This document shows, piece after piece, positions 16,205 to 24,600 of a stretch of 33,395 bases of DNA. The DNA comes from CAZKEW01 sp964580435 (GTDB taxonomy: Bacteria > Acidobacteriota > Aminicenantia > Aminicenantales > UBA8522). The stretch covers positions 1-33,395 of the forward strand of contig CAZOKP010000021.1 of the NCBI GenBank assembly GCA_964580435.1, given 5' to 3'. The position numbers and the translations under genes are program-made. Positions within the stretch are counted from its first letter, which is position 1. Each line of letters starts with the position of its first letter. The notes beneath the pieces were generated by a model, which saw only the letters and a program-made list of their open reading frames with translations, was not told the origin of the DNA and did not search any database.

Positions 16205-17608
16205 CTATTTGATATCCAAGGTTGTGATAGAAGAAGCTCGGAGAGTAAGACGAAGTTTGCTCCCTTCAATTCTGACTGTCAGTCGCTTCGGACCGCTTTG
16301 GGCTTCGTATTCGTTCCGGCTGATGAATTGTCCTCCAGCGGATGAGGGAGAGTAGGAGAGATCGACGACGGCTTCCTTGTCTTTGTCCTGCTTATTCACG
16401 ATGAGAACACCCAGACTTCCTTCGCTTTTTCTCACGCCATACCATGTCAGGAGCGCTGGGGAGACATCCGAGGTTGTTTTGAGCACAGAGACGGGTATGG
16501 ACGGGTCCGTGCCCGACAGCGTTTGGGCCGCCAGATAGACTGGCCAGTAATTTCGGGTCGGCGCTGGCGGGTCAGGCTGATCGTCGATGAGCGAGTGAGG
16601 ATCGGTGCCGGGATGGAGATGAATCCAGACATTAGCGATGTCGGCCTTCAAGAAGCAGGTGCCGAGGGCGTCGGCGAGCCAGAGCCCCTGGTTGATCGTG
16701 AACTTGTCCCTATCGCAGCCTTCGCCCCAGATGGCTGCATTCATCTCCGTGATCGCGATTTTAACCCAGGACGCCCCGTGGGCCGCGAGTATGTTTCGGA
16801 TAGAATCGATCTCCTCTCCAAACTGTTGAGGATCTCTTAGGTTGATCTTGTTCTGGTTGTCGTTGGCAATCCAACCTCCATAATGGTGATAGGTGAGGTA
16901 GTCCAGGAGCTCGAGCTCTCCGCGGGTCTGGAGAGCGTCAAGAAAACCTGTGATCCACTGGATATTAGACGAAGAGACGACAGGACCCATGGACTTCGCG
17001 GACGGATCGACGGCCCTGACAGCCCGGATGAGGGAGACAAACGCATCGGCGTAGCCCTCGATGGTCAGCATGGGATTCCACGATCCATCGTTCTCGTTGC
17101 CGACCTCATAGAAAGCTCCTCTAAAACCGTTCGCAACAAAAAGCTGAGCCAGGTCTGCTGCTTCCTCGGCCGCACGGTGGGCCTGGCCGTCGATCGTATG
17201 GTCAAACGGATTGAGCGAGAACATGGGAACACAGCCGATGAATTTTAAAAAGGCCAGATATTCATAGACATCAATACCCCAGTTCCAATCGTCCCAATGG
17301 ATGTGATTGTTGTCGCTCACCCGTTGGGTCGTCCAGCAGAAATTGTTGCTCAGGTTCCCGCCAGGAAACCGGGCCACGGCCGGCTTGAGGTGTTCCAACA
17401 GCTGTTGAGTCTGCGTCCCCAGTTTGGTATCCGAAACCCAGCAGCCCAGGTTGGCGCCGAGAATGAGCCCCGGCCGGACCTGACGGAGTTCGAGCTGGGT
17501 CGTCAAAGACAAACTTATCGGTTGGCTCGGCGGCTCGATTTTTTCGCAGCTGCTCCACAGAATAAGCAGCGCGAAAGCAAGCCATGAAATCATATCCCGT
17601 CGATTCAT
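16205..17608 (-). CDS. Clan GH-A glycoside hydrolase, GH51/GH44-like, probable lipoprotein
   Basis: This 467-residue exported protein is the first gene of the mannan operon. The N-terminal hydrophobic segment ends in SSC (Cys21), consistent with a lipoprotein although the -3 residue is Trp. The barrel shows RFPGGNLSNNFCW (80-92), reminiscent of the RYPGGN motif of GH51 and GH39/44 enzymes. The probable acid/base is Glu172 in YEVGNEND, YHHYGG follows at 240-245, and the probable nucleophile is Glu288 in AITEMNA. A C-terminal beta-sandwich ending in SITTLDIK fits the accessory domain of these families. It probably removes side chains (for example arabinose) or cuts beta-glycan backbones in the periplasm. 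I cannot assign a family or substrate with confidence. A GAGAAGG ribosome site supports the start. Confidence 0.7.
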   Translation of the reverse strand: MNRRDMISWLAFALLILWSSCEKIEPPSQPISLSLTTQLELRQVRPGLILGANLGCWVSDTKLGTQTQQLLEHLKPAVARFPGGNLSNNFCWTTQRVSDNNHIHWDDWNWGIDVYEYLAFLKFIGCVPMFSLNPFDHTIDGQAHRAAEEAADLAQLFVANGFRGAFYEVGNENDGSWNPMLTIEGYADAFVSLIRAVRAVDPSAKSMGPVVSSSNIQWITGFLDALQTRGELELLDYLTYHHYGGWIANDNQNKINLRDPQQFGEEIDSIRNILAAHGASWVKIAITEMNAAIWGEGCDRDKFTINQGLWLADALGTCFLKADIANVWIHLHPGTDPHSLIDDQPDPPAPTRNYWPVYLAAQTLSGTDPSIPVSVLKTTSDVSPALLTWYGVRKSEGSLGVLIVNKQDKDKEAVVDLSYSPSSAGGQFISRNEYEAQSGPKRLTVRIEGSKLRLTLRASSITTLDIK

Positions 17609-17711
17609 GGCCGTGTGCCTTCTCTAATGAGTTCCTGAAGGAATTTGCTTTTCCGCGTCGCCGCCTTTTCGCTTTTATCAGGTAGAATTCCAATATGGCG
17701 ACATTTTTATT

Positions 17712-17740
17712 CATATATCATCGGTCATGGATAATGTCAA
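17712..17740 (-). promoter_or_regulatory. Candidate promoter of the mannan operon
   Basis: On the - strand a perfect TTGACA (17740-17735) is followed after exactly 17 bases by TATATG (17717-17712). This places a start site near 17705 and a leader of about 95 bases before the GH-A gene. It is the only good promoter match upstream of the six-gene operon. Judged by eye. Confidence 0.5.
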
Positions 17741-17767
17741 TGGTCACCTCCATGGTCACCTCCATGG
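17741..17767. repeat. Tandem 12-bp direct repeat abutting the mannan-operon -35 box
   Basis: TGGTCACCTCCA occurs twice back to back (17741-17752 and 17753-17764), then TGG begins a third copy. Each unit contains the palindrome GGTCACC. The array touches the -35 hexamer of the minus-strand promoter, where an activator would bind. A degenerate GGTCATG lies inside the promoter spacer (17723-17729). Confidence 0.6.
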
Positions 17768-17857
17768 CATTCGCCCCAGTTTGGCCGCGAACAGTTCATG
17801 TATAAACAGACTCACGCAATTCTAGAGTCGACAGGCGCCATGTGCAAAAAAATCTCT

Positions 17858-17953
17858 GTTCCCGATACCGACATTTTTCTCCGGGATCTCGGTCGTGTTG
17901 TGGCCCTAGTTGCTCCCCGGACCTTCCGGCTGGGCGTCTTGTTCCAGTTCTAA
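17858..17953 (+). pseudogene. 3' remnant of a third Oar-like TonB receptor gene (T0)
   Basis: In the frame ending at the TAA of 17951-17953, the last residues read DLGRVVALVAPRTFRLGVLFQF in two blocks (DLGRVVALVA, then PRTFRLGVLFQF). This aligns without gaps to the last 22 residues of T1, which end RTFRFSFVYQY. A further TDI match lies upstream with one residue offset. The terminal aromatic is the outer-membrane beta-barrel signal. The bases after the stop (CTAAGCAGACGCACGTT) are identical to those after T1, and the same hairpin follows. Nothing receptor-like is visible upstream of about 17850, so some 1000 codons are missing. This puts a receptor ancestrally just upstream of S1, as in the T2-S2-C2 set. 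Confidence 0.75.
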
Positions 17954-17976
17954 GCAGACGCACGTTCCGAACTTCA

Positions 17977-18013
17977 GAGCCTGGAGGGCTTCGGCCCTCC
18001 AAGCTCTTTTCTT
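17977..18013 (+). terminator. Receptor-type terminator hairpin with UUCG loop (T0)
   Basis: GAGCCTGGAGGGC (17977-17989) pairs with GCCCTCCAAGCTC (17994-18006) except for one C-A mismatch. The loop is TTCG closed by C-G, a very stable tetraloop, and TTTTCTT follows. It is the same element as the terminator after T1, carrying one mutation in the stem. Confidence 0.75.
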
Positions 18014-18048
18014 ATTGAGAGACGAGACCCATTTCAACGGAAGCCGTA

Positions 18049-18077
18049 TTGAAAAACTCGCCATAAAGCGCTATCTT
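18049..18077 (+). promoter_or_regulatory. Possible promoter for S1-C1
   Basis: TTGAAA (18049-18054) and TATCTT (18072-18077) are 17 bases apart. The start site would be near 18084, only a few bases before the S1 ATG at 18090. No Shine-Dalgarno sequence precedes that ATG, so a near-leaderless message is conceivable. The match is moderate. Confidence 0.3.
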
Positions 18078-18089
18078 TGGTGTTTAAGA

Positions 18090-20450
18090 ATGAAGATAGG
18101 ACAGAGAACTCGGAAATGGCTCCTCCTTGTTGCAGGGATCGTGGTCATTTGCGGCCTTCTGTGGGTCTTTTTGCGGCCTCAACAAGACGCGGCCAGGCGA
18201 TTTGAAAAGCTCTGGGCGAAAAGCGGAGTCGATAAGCCCAACGTCATCCTGATCACGCTTGATACGACCCGGGCAGATCATCTCGCCTGCTACGGCTATC
18301 CGTTCGTCAGGACGCCGAACCTTGATGCCCTGGCTCAAAAGGGAATCCTTTTCGAGCAGGCAGCGGCCTCGTCCCCCCTGACTCTCCCTTCCCACTGCTC
18401 GATCATGACCGGAATGCATCCCACATACCATGGAGTGCGGATCAACGGAAACGCTGCTCTGAATGACGGACAGACAACTATTGCCGAAGTGCTCTCGGCC
18501 CAGGGTTACCAGACCGGAGCGTTTATCGGCGCCTTTGTCCTTGACGGCCGCTGGGGGCTGAAGCAGGGCTTCCAGCATTATGACGACCAGTTCGACCTGA
18601 AAAAATACAAGTATCTCGACCTTGGCGCCGTCCAAAGACCGGGCAACGAGGTCATGGATGCTGCGCTCGCGTGGCTGGAAGGTCAGAAAAAAAGTCCATT
18701 TTTTGCCTGGATCCATCTTTATGACCCCCATTCGCCGTATGAGCCGCCCGAGCCTTATTCCTCCGAATACAGCGCCCGGGGCATGGCCGGCTTATACGAC
18801 GGAGAGATCGCCTTCATGGATGAACAGATAGGAAGGTGTGTTTCCTGGCTGGAGAAGAACGGCCTGGATAAGAATACCGTCCTGATCCTTGTCGGCGACC
18901 ATGGTGAAGGATTGGGAAGCCATGGCGAAGGAACCCACGGCTATTTCATTTATGATTACGCGGTCCACGTCCCGTTAATCGTCGTCACCCCTTTTGTTGA
19001 GCTGCGCGGAATTCGCATTCCCTCGCAGGTAGCGACGGTCGACGTTTTTCCAACCCTGCTTGAGGCTTCCAGAGTCAAAGTTCCGGCCGAGACTCACGCC
19101 AGGTCTCTGCTTCCTCTGATGTTCCGGCCGGAGAAAAAAAACGATGAATTCGCCTACAGTGAATCCATGGCTCCGAATATTCAGTTCGGCTGGAGCGCTC
19201 TCCACTCCCTGCGGACAACTCAATACAAATATATAGATACATCGAAGGCCGAGCTCTACGACCTCGCTCTCGACGCTGACGAACAGACAAACCTTTTTCA
19301 GGAGTCTCCTGACATTGCCCGCAAAATGAAGGGTGAGCTCGACCGGCTCATGGCCGAAACGAGCCGGGGGGCACCTACGCCGCAGGCGGCAAATCTTGAC
19401 AGCGAAACAATTGAGAGGCTGGCCGCACTGGGATATATCGGCGCTCCGGTCTCGGCCAAAAAGTCCACAGGCGCCGGCTCAGGACCGCTCGCCGACCCCA
19501 AGGATAAGCTCCCTGTTTTCTCGGCCATCACGGCGGCGGGCGAAATGGTCATGAAAGACCGGTTTGCGGATGCAGTCGCAGCGCTTGAGTCGGCGCTCAG
19601 GGAAGAGCCAAAGATTCCGCAGGCGTTGCTACTCCTCGCGACATGTTATGGAGAGATGGGAAGAAAGGAGGAGGCCAAGGCCAAGCTCGACATCCTCCTC
19701 AAAGAGACTCCGGATAACACCCAGGCCCTGACCTCCCTGGCGAAAATATTGATTGACGAAGGAAAAAACGACGACGTTATCGCCATCTGCAAGCAGGCCC
19801 TTTCCGTGGATGACCGGAATACCCAGGCTTTCACGCTCCTCGGGCAGGCCTACCTGGCGGAAAAAGACCCGGGCCAGGCTCTTCCTTATTTTGAAAAAGC
19901 CTTTGAGATTCAGCCGAAAATAACCCGGAGCCGTCTTGAGCTGGCAGTTTGCCTGCTCAACCTCAAACAGTACGACAGAGCGGAAACGGAGCTTAAAGAA
20001 GTCATCAGGGAAGCCCCGAAATTTCCCCTGGCCCAATTCAACTTAGGGGTTCTCTATGAAGAAGGGGGGAGGCTGGAAGAGGCCAGGGCGGCTTATGGCG
20101 AGGAACTGAAGAACTATCCCAATGAATTCAAAGCCCGGTTCAACTTAGGCAAGGTCCTTTTCAAGCTGGGTGACAGGCAGGGTTACCTGGCCGAGATGAG
20201 GGAGGTCATCAAGATTGCCCCCGATCAAGCGGAGGGCTATCTGCTTCTTGCCCGCGGGTTGCTCTATGAGCCGGGTCCTCTCGATGAGATCAAGACGATG
20301 GTTGAAAAAGGTCTTTCTTTGGCCCAGACGTCCGAGCTCAAAGCCCTGGGCTATTTTCTTCTGGCCGATATTTACACGCGCGAACATCGGCCTGATAAAG
20401 TGAATGACGCTCTCCAAAAGGCGAACTTATACAAGTCGGAAAAGGAGTGA
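18090..20450 (+). CDS. Membrane-anchored sulfatase-fold protein with C-terminal TPR array (S1)
   Basis: This 786-residue protein has one N-terminal membrane anchor (about residues 9-29), then an alkaline-phosphatase/sulfatase-fold domain (about 49-440) and at least seven TPR-like repeats (about 460-786). The domain shows NVILITLDTTRADH with metal-ligand Asp58 and later VGDHGEGLGSHGEGTHG with the second metal cluster. At the active-site position it reads SPLTLPSHCSIMTG. Thr98 replaces the Cys/Ser that becomes formylglycine, and His102 replaces the Arg of C-x-P-x-R. It is therefore probably not a sulfatase, and could be a phosphodiesterase or phosphotransferase with a Thr nucleophile, as in LtaS/EptA-type enzymes. 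The catalytic part should lie in the periplasm. The frame is open to 17910, but upstream codons belong to the terminator; 18090 starts the anchor. S1 lies three bases before C1 and is a paralog of S2. Confidence 0.8.
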   Translation: MKIGQRTRKWLLLVAGIVVICGLLWVFLRPQQDAARRFEKLWAKSGVDKPNVILITLDTTRADHLACYGYPFVRTPNLDALAQKGILFEQAAASSPLTLPSHCSIMTGMHPTYHGVRINGNAALNDGQTTIAEVLSAQGYQTGAFIGAFVLDGRWGLKQGFQHYDDQFDLKKYKYLDLGAVQRPGNEVMDAALAWLEGQKKSPFFAWIHLYDPHSPYEPPEPYSSEYSARGMAGLYDGEIAFMDEQIGRCVSWLEKNGLDKNTVLILVGDHGEGLGSHGEGTHGYFIYDYAVHVPLIVVTPFVELRGIRIPSQVATVDVFPTLLEASRVKVPAETHARSLLPLMFRPEKKNDEFAYSESMAPNIQFGWSALHSLRTTQYKYIDTSKAELYDLALDADEQTNLFQESPDIARKMKGELDRLMAETSRGAPTPQAANLDSETIERLAALGYIGAPVSAKKSTGAGSGPLADPKDKLPVFSAITAAGEMVMKDRFADAVAALESALREEPKIPQALLLLATCYGEMGRKEEAKAKLDILLKETPDNTQALTSLAKILIDEGKNDDVIAICKQALSVDDRNTQAFTLLGQAYLAEKDPGQALPYFEKAFEIQPKITRSRLELAVCLLNLKQYDRAETELKEVIREAPKFPLAQFNLGVLYEEGGRLEEARAAYGEELKNYPNEFKARFNLGKVLFKLGDRQGYLAEMREVIKIAPDQAEGYLLLARGLLYEPGPLDEIKTMVEKGLSLAQTSELKALGYFLLADIYTREHRPDKVNDALQKANLYKSEKE

Positions 20451-20453
20451 ATC

Positions 20454-21410
20454 ATGAGATATCGAACCGGTCAATTTATTGGAGTATTCATCGTCTTCCT
20501 CGGCTTCATCCTCATTCTTCCCGGCTCCGGTCAGTACCGCGAGTATTACTTCTATGGGAAGGTCATAGACACGCAGAAAGGTCCTTTAGGGGGAGTTGAG
20601 ATAATTCTCCTGGACATCGCGACCAGCCGTCACTATTTCATCAAGACGAACAAGAACGGCGAGTTCAAATTTGCCGGCCTCCCTCACGGCACCTACAAAG
20701 TCACCTTCAAAAAAGAAGGCTATGCGCCGAAAGAAGACGAGTGGAAGTTCGAAACGCCCCAGGACAGAATGCAGAAAGTCGAGATCCCTCCCGTGACGCT
20801 CGTCTCGCAGGAGCTGGTCAAGAAAGAAGAGCTCATGAAGGAAATGCTGGGCGCCGTCAAAGAAGCGTTTGAAAAGATCAGGCAGCGTGATTATGACGGC
20901 GCCATCGCGATCTTAAAAGACGTCCTGGCCAAGGACCCCAAGGATTCCAACGCCCTTTACCTGATCGGGCTGGCTTACTCCAAGAAACAGATGTGTCCGG
21001 AAGCAATCGATGCCCTGACCCAGGTCACCCAATTGGTCCCCAAGTTCCCGCCGGCTTACTTTGAACTGGCGGTCTGTTATCAGAAACAGAACGACCTGGA
21101 AAAGGCCCTAGAATACTACCAAAAAAACCTGGACCTGGACCCCAACAACCCGGACGCCGCCTATAACTCCGGCCTGATCCTTTTCGGGATGAGCCGCATC
21201 GACGAGTCCCTGGCTCGTTTCGAGAAAGCGCTGAGTGTTAGGCCGGATGACCCAGCTTATCTCGAGATGGCCGGAAGATGCTACATTCACCAGGCCAATT
21301 TTCCCAAGGCCATAGAGTATTTGGAGAAGGCCAAAGCCGGCTACACCGACCAGGAAAAGATCAAATTTCTGGATGACCTGATCGCGAAACTGAAGGAACA
21401 GATAAAATAA
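20454..21410 (+). CDS. Secreted carboxypeptidase-regulatory/TPR protein (C1)
   Basis: This 318-residue protein has an export signal (about residues 1-26, no lipobox) followed by the conserved QYREYY. A carboxypeptidase-regulatory-like beta-sandwich spans about 33-115, recognisable from GGVEIILLD, GEFKFAGLPHGTYKVTFKKEGY and the closing KFETPQDRMQKVE. A charged linker leads into about five TPR repeats (140-310). No catalytic residues are visible, so a scaffold or adaptor in the periplasm is likely. It combines the N-terminal domain type of the T receptors with the repeat type of the S proteins, which suggests it connects the two. The AAGGAG site lies in the last codons of S1 and the gap is three bases, so S1 and C1 are coupled. 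C2 is its paralog. I know no characterised family member. Confidence 0.8.
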   Translation: MRYRTGQFIGVFIVFLGFILILPGSGQYREYYFYGKVIDTQKGPLGGVEIILLDIATSRHYFIKTNKNGEFKFAGLPHGTYKVTFKKEGYAPKEDEWKFETPQDRMQKVEIPPVTLVSQELVKKEELMKEMLGAVKEAFEKIRQRDYDGAIAILKDVLAKDPKDSNALYLIGLAYSKKQMCPEAIDALTQVTQLVPKFPPAYFELAVCYQKQNDLEKALEYYQKNLDLDPNNPDAAYNSGLILFGMSRIDESLARFEKALSVRPDDPAYLEMAGRCYIHQANFPKAIEYLEKAKAGYTDQEKIKFLDDLIAKLKEQIK

Positions 21411-21429
21411 GAAAACTATAGACTAAGGC

Positions 21430-21458
21430 TTGACAACTGCGTAGAGAAGTAATAATAG
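21430..21458 (+). promoter_or_regulatory. Candidate promoter of the T1 receptor gene
   Basis: TTGACA (21430-21435) and TAATAG (21453-21458) are separated by 17 bases. The start site would be near 21465, giving a leader of about 150 bases before the T1 ATG. Unlike the T2 promoter, no LacI-type palindrome is visible around it. Confidence 0.55.
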
Positions 21459-21511
21459 TTTCATTGATATATTCTATGGGGCAAAAACATTAAAAAAAAA
21501 ATAATTAACAT

Positions 21512-21581
21512 GGAGGTGGAATCGACAGAGGCTTCAAGAAATGGGTTTAGGGTTATTTCTACCGGTCTATCCGGAAGAAAT
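21512..21581 (+). promoter_or_regulatory. T1 leader with two mutually exclusive hairpins
   Basis: GGTGGAA (21515-21521) can pair with TTCTACC (21557-21563), with one G-T wobble. Alternatively ATTTCT-A-CCGG (21555-21565) pairs with CCGG-A-AGAAAT (21571-21581) around a TCTAT loop, ten pairs with one mismatch. Both use the same middle strand, so only one can form. The element GGAGGTGGAA ends 98 bases before the ATG, exactly as in the T2 leader. Pairing was found by eye and not energy-tested. Confidence 0.4.
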
Positions 21582-21618
21582 AGGGTTTGAGGCAAGATTT
21601 AAAAAGAGAGGAGAGAAA

Positions 21619-24600
21619 ATGCAGAAGGCAAGAAAATTCCTGTTTGTTATCTGCTTCCTCGCCCTTTACCTTGCTGTTGTGAATGTGAACGCTCTCCGGT
21701 CCCAATCCGTCCTCGAAGGGAAACTTACGGGAACGGTCACAGACGACAAAGGTGAACTGCTCCCCGGAGTGACCGTAGAAGTAACGAGTCCTTCCATGAT
21801 GGGAAAACGTTCCGCGATTACATCGGCGAAGGGCGTTTTTGTTTTCCTTAACGTCCCTCCCGGGACATATAAGCTCCAAGCTTCAGTGCCAGGATTCAAG
21901 ACATATATCCAAGAAAATGTCATCCTCGGGGCCGGCAGCACAGTGGATCTTAAAGTGACTATGCAGCAGGGCGCTATCGAGGAACAGGTAACGGTCATCG
22001 CCACCAGCCCTATTGTCGATGTCAAAACCTCGACAGTAGACTCCAGGCTTGACCGGGACATGCTGGCAAAATTGCCGACCAGCCGGGACGCGTTCTACGA
22101 CCTGTCCCTGACCACGCCGGGGATGTTCGACGTCGCGGACTCCGGTTCCTGGCTGCCCAGTCCGACGGCTTACGGAAGCACCGCTGTTGAGAACATCTTC
22201 ATGGTCAACGGGGTTAACACTACGAATCCCCGGGGTGCTTCTTGGGGGTCTCTGGTCAAAGTCAACTACAATGCCGTTGAAGAGGTCCGGGTCGTCGCCC
22301 TCGGCTCCAAAGCGGAATACGGGAGCTACTCCGGCGCGGCCATCGATGTCCTGACCAAGTCCGGGAGCAACTCGTTCCACGGCAACGCGTCCTACCTCTT
22401 TCAGCCGGTCGCTTGGTTCGAGCCCAATCATCCTTTCCCCATAGAATCAGGCACAGTCCCCCTGGAGGGCGACAAAAGCTGGCTCTTTTATCAGCAGGGA
22501 GACCAGCTCTTTTCTGATACGCAATCTAACTGGGAACTCAATTTCACCTTTGGCGGGCCGATCCTCAGGGACAAGGTCTGGTTTTATGCCGCTTTTGATT
22601 ACCTCAAGAATATCTCCAAGGGCGTGAACTGGGACTTGCTCCTTCACTCCAGGAGCGCTTTCGGCGATTTCAAGCTCTCGGCCGAGCCCTTCAAGAACCA
22701 TAGGGCCTGGGCGTCCTATCATTATGAAGACAACAAGGGGGACGGCTGGAGCTGGGGCGCACAGCCCGAGTGGGACACCTCCATGACTTATGGCCAAGCG
22801 GTCACCAACAACAGTATTTCCGCCCAGTGGCAGTGGCTTCCCTCCAGCAAGACAATCCTCACGGCCAAGTATCTGGGGTTCAAGAACGCTGAAAATCCTT
22901 TTATCCCGGACGACCACCCTGACCACCCCGGCTACATCAACTGGTGGAAGTGGGCCCAGTATGGTATCAACGGCGCTTTCCCCTATGTCGAGGCCCAGAA
23001 GTCCAGCCGCAGTACCATCCAGGCGGACATGTCCTATTATGCCGAGAATTTCCTGGGAGAGCACGACATCAAGTTCGGCGCCCAGTTCACCACGGGCCGG
23101 GGCAACTGGATGGGCGGATATTTCCAGAATTATGTGAATTTCCTGTATCCCTTGCCCTGGAATTATAACATCGAGGCCCTCAAGAACGCGACGTGGTACT
23201 ATGGCGGTATGGCCGACGGCCTGATGTTCTACAATAGACATGACACTCTCAACCCCTTCCTGACCGTGCGCACCGCGGATTCCCTCGGGTTCTTCTTTGA
23301 TGACCAGTGGTCGGTGAACAATCGTTTGACCTTGAACCTCGGCCTCCGCTTCGACCGGATGACGACCAAGTACGGAGTGGGGAAAGTCTATGAATTCGTC
23401 ACCTCGCCCGAAGAAATCAACGGCCCGCCTCCCGTCGTCCGCGATCGTGAGTCGACCGATAATATCTTTGATTTCAAGACCTGGTCCCCACGCATCGGCG
23501 TCACGTACCAGTTGACAGAAGACGGAAAGACGGTTGTCCGGGCGAGCTACGGCCGCTTTTACATGCCGCTCATGGTGGAGACACTCCGAAGGTTCGGTCC
23601 GGATATGCCGCATTGGATCCGAGACTATCAGATCTACCAAGTTCCCTGGGAATTCGTCGACTTGAATGGAAATGGGAACATCGACACTAACTACTATACC
23701 TGGAATGGCCAATTGGTGAATGAAGTCCAGAATGCGGCCAGGAACGTTTATGGCCGTGATCCCATTCATAGCGAAATGCGGGATATAGACCCATCCTGGT
23801 CGCTCAATGCCGACCCCAACCTCAAGGACTCCTACACCGACCAGTTCTCCCTGAACATTGAAAGAGAGCTCGTCAAGGACTTCTCGATCGGCGCGACTTA
23901 TATTTACAAGAATAGGGGCAACATTTACGCCAATGTTCCTATCAACGTAGAAACTGGGCAGGAGTGGGAGTACGAGAGGGTCCCCTTCACAACATCGTAC
24001 GGACAGACGGTCGAGCTTTACAGCATCGTGTTGAAAGATTACAACCATGACGGAGTTGTCGGCACAGGCGATGTTGGGTGGATACATGATAATGCTATGA
24101 ATGCTTTTATGGTGAAGAACCTACCGGAGTATGACGGCGTGAAGCCGAAGAGAGTCTATCAGGCTGTCCAGCTCGTTTTCAACAAGCGATATTCCAATCG
24201 TTGGCAGGGCCTCTTTTCTGTGGTCTATTCCTGGTCTGAGGGGTTTGCCGCCCGGACGATGCGGCAGGCTGACAATATGGAAGGCCCGATGGTCACCGAC
24301 GATGCCTGGATGGGGAACCTGAATTACGTCATCAACAATATGGACCAGCCATTGCCTTTTGTGCCCAAGTGGGAGTTCAAGGCCTCGGGGTCTTACACTA
24401 TTCCCAAAGTCGAATTGGACTTCGGCCTCCGTTTCCGCTCGCACACCGGCCGTCCGGTCTGGCGATATGAAAGCTACACGACCGCTGAGGCTTGGTCTAT
24501 CCCGCCGAACTCAATCCTTAATGCCTACGGCGGGGGCCGCATCATATTCAATGAACCCACATGGCTGCCAAGCTCGGCTATCCTTGATTTGAGGCTGGAG

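Larger units (their letters stand above)
17609..18089. other. 481-bp intergenic region between the mannan operon and S1
   Basis: This stretch without an intact gene holds, from left to right: the leader and promoter of the mannan operon, the 12-bp tandem repeat, an unassigned stretch of about 80 bases (17768-17855), the 3' remnant of a TonB receptor gene, its terminator hairpin, and a possible promoter for the S1 gene. The unassigned stretch is the likely junction of the deletion that removed the rest of the receptor. Confidence 0.6.

Noticed and set aside
18090..20450. Plain 'arylsulfatase' label for S1 and S2
   Set aside because: The C/S-x-P-x-R formylglycine motif is absent (T-x-P-x-H instead), so only the fold can be claimed.
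21541..21618. 26-residue N-terminal extension of T1
   Set aside because: It would precede the signal peptide with charged residues, while a good ribosome site and signal peptide mark 21619 as the start.
22447..24087. 546-codon open frame on the - strand inside T1
   Set aside because: It is the mirror of the T1 coding frame. The translation has no recognisable domain and there is no ribosome site or neighbour context.
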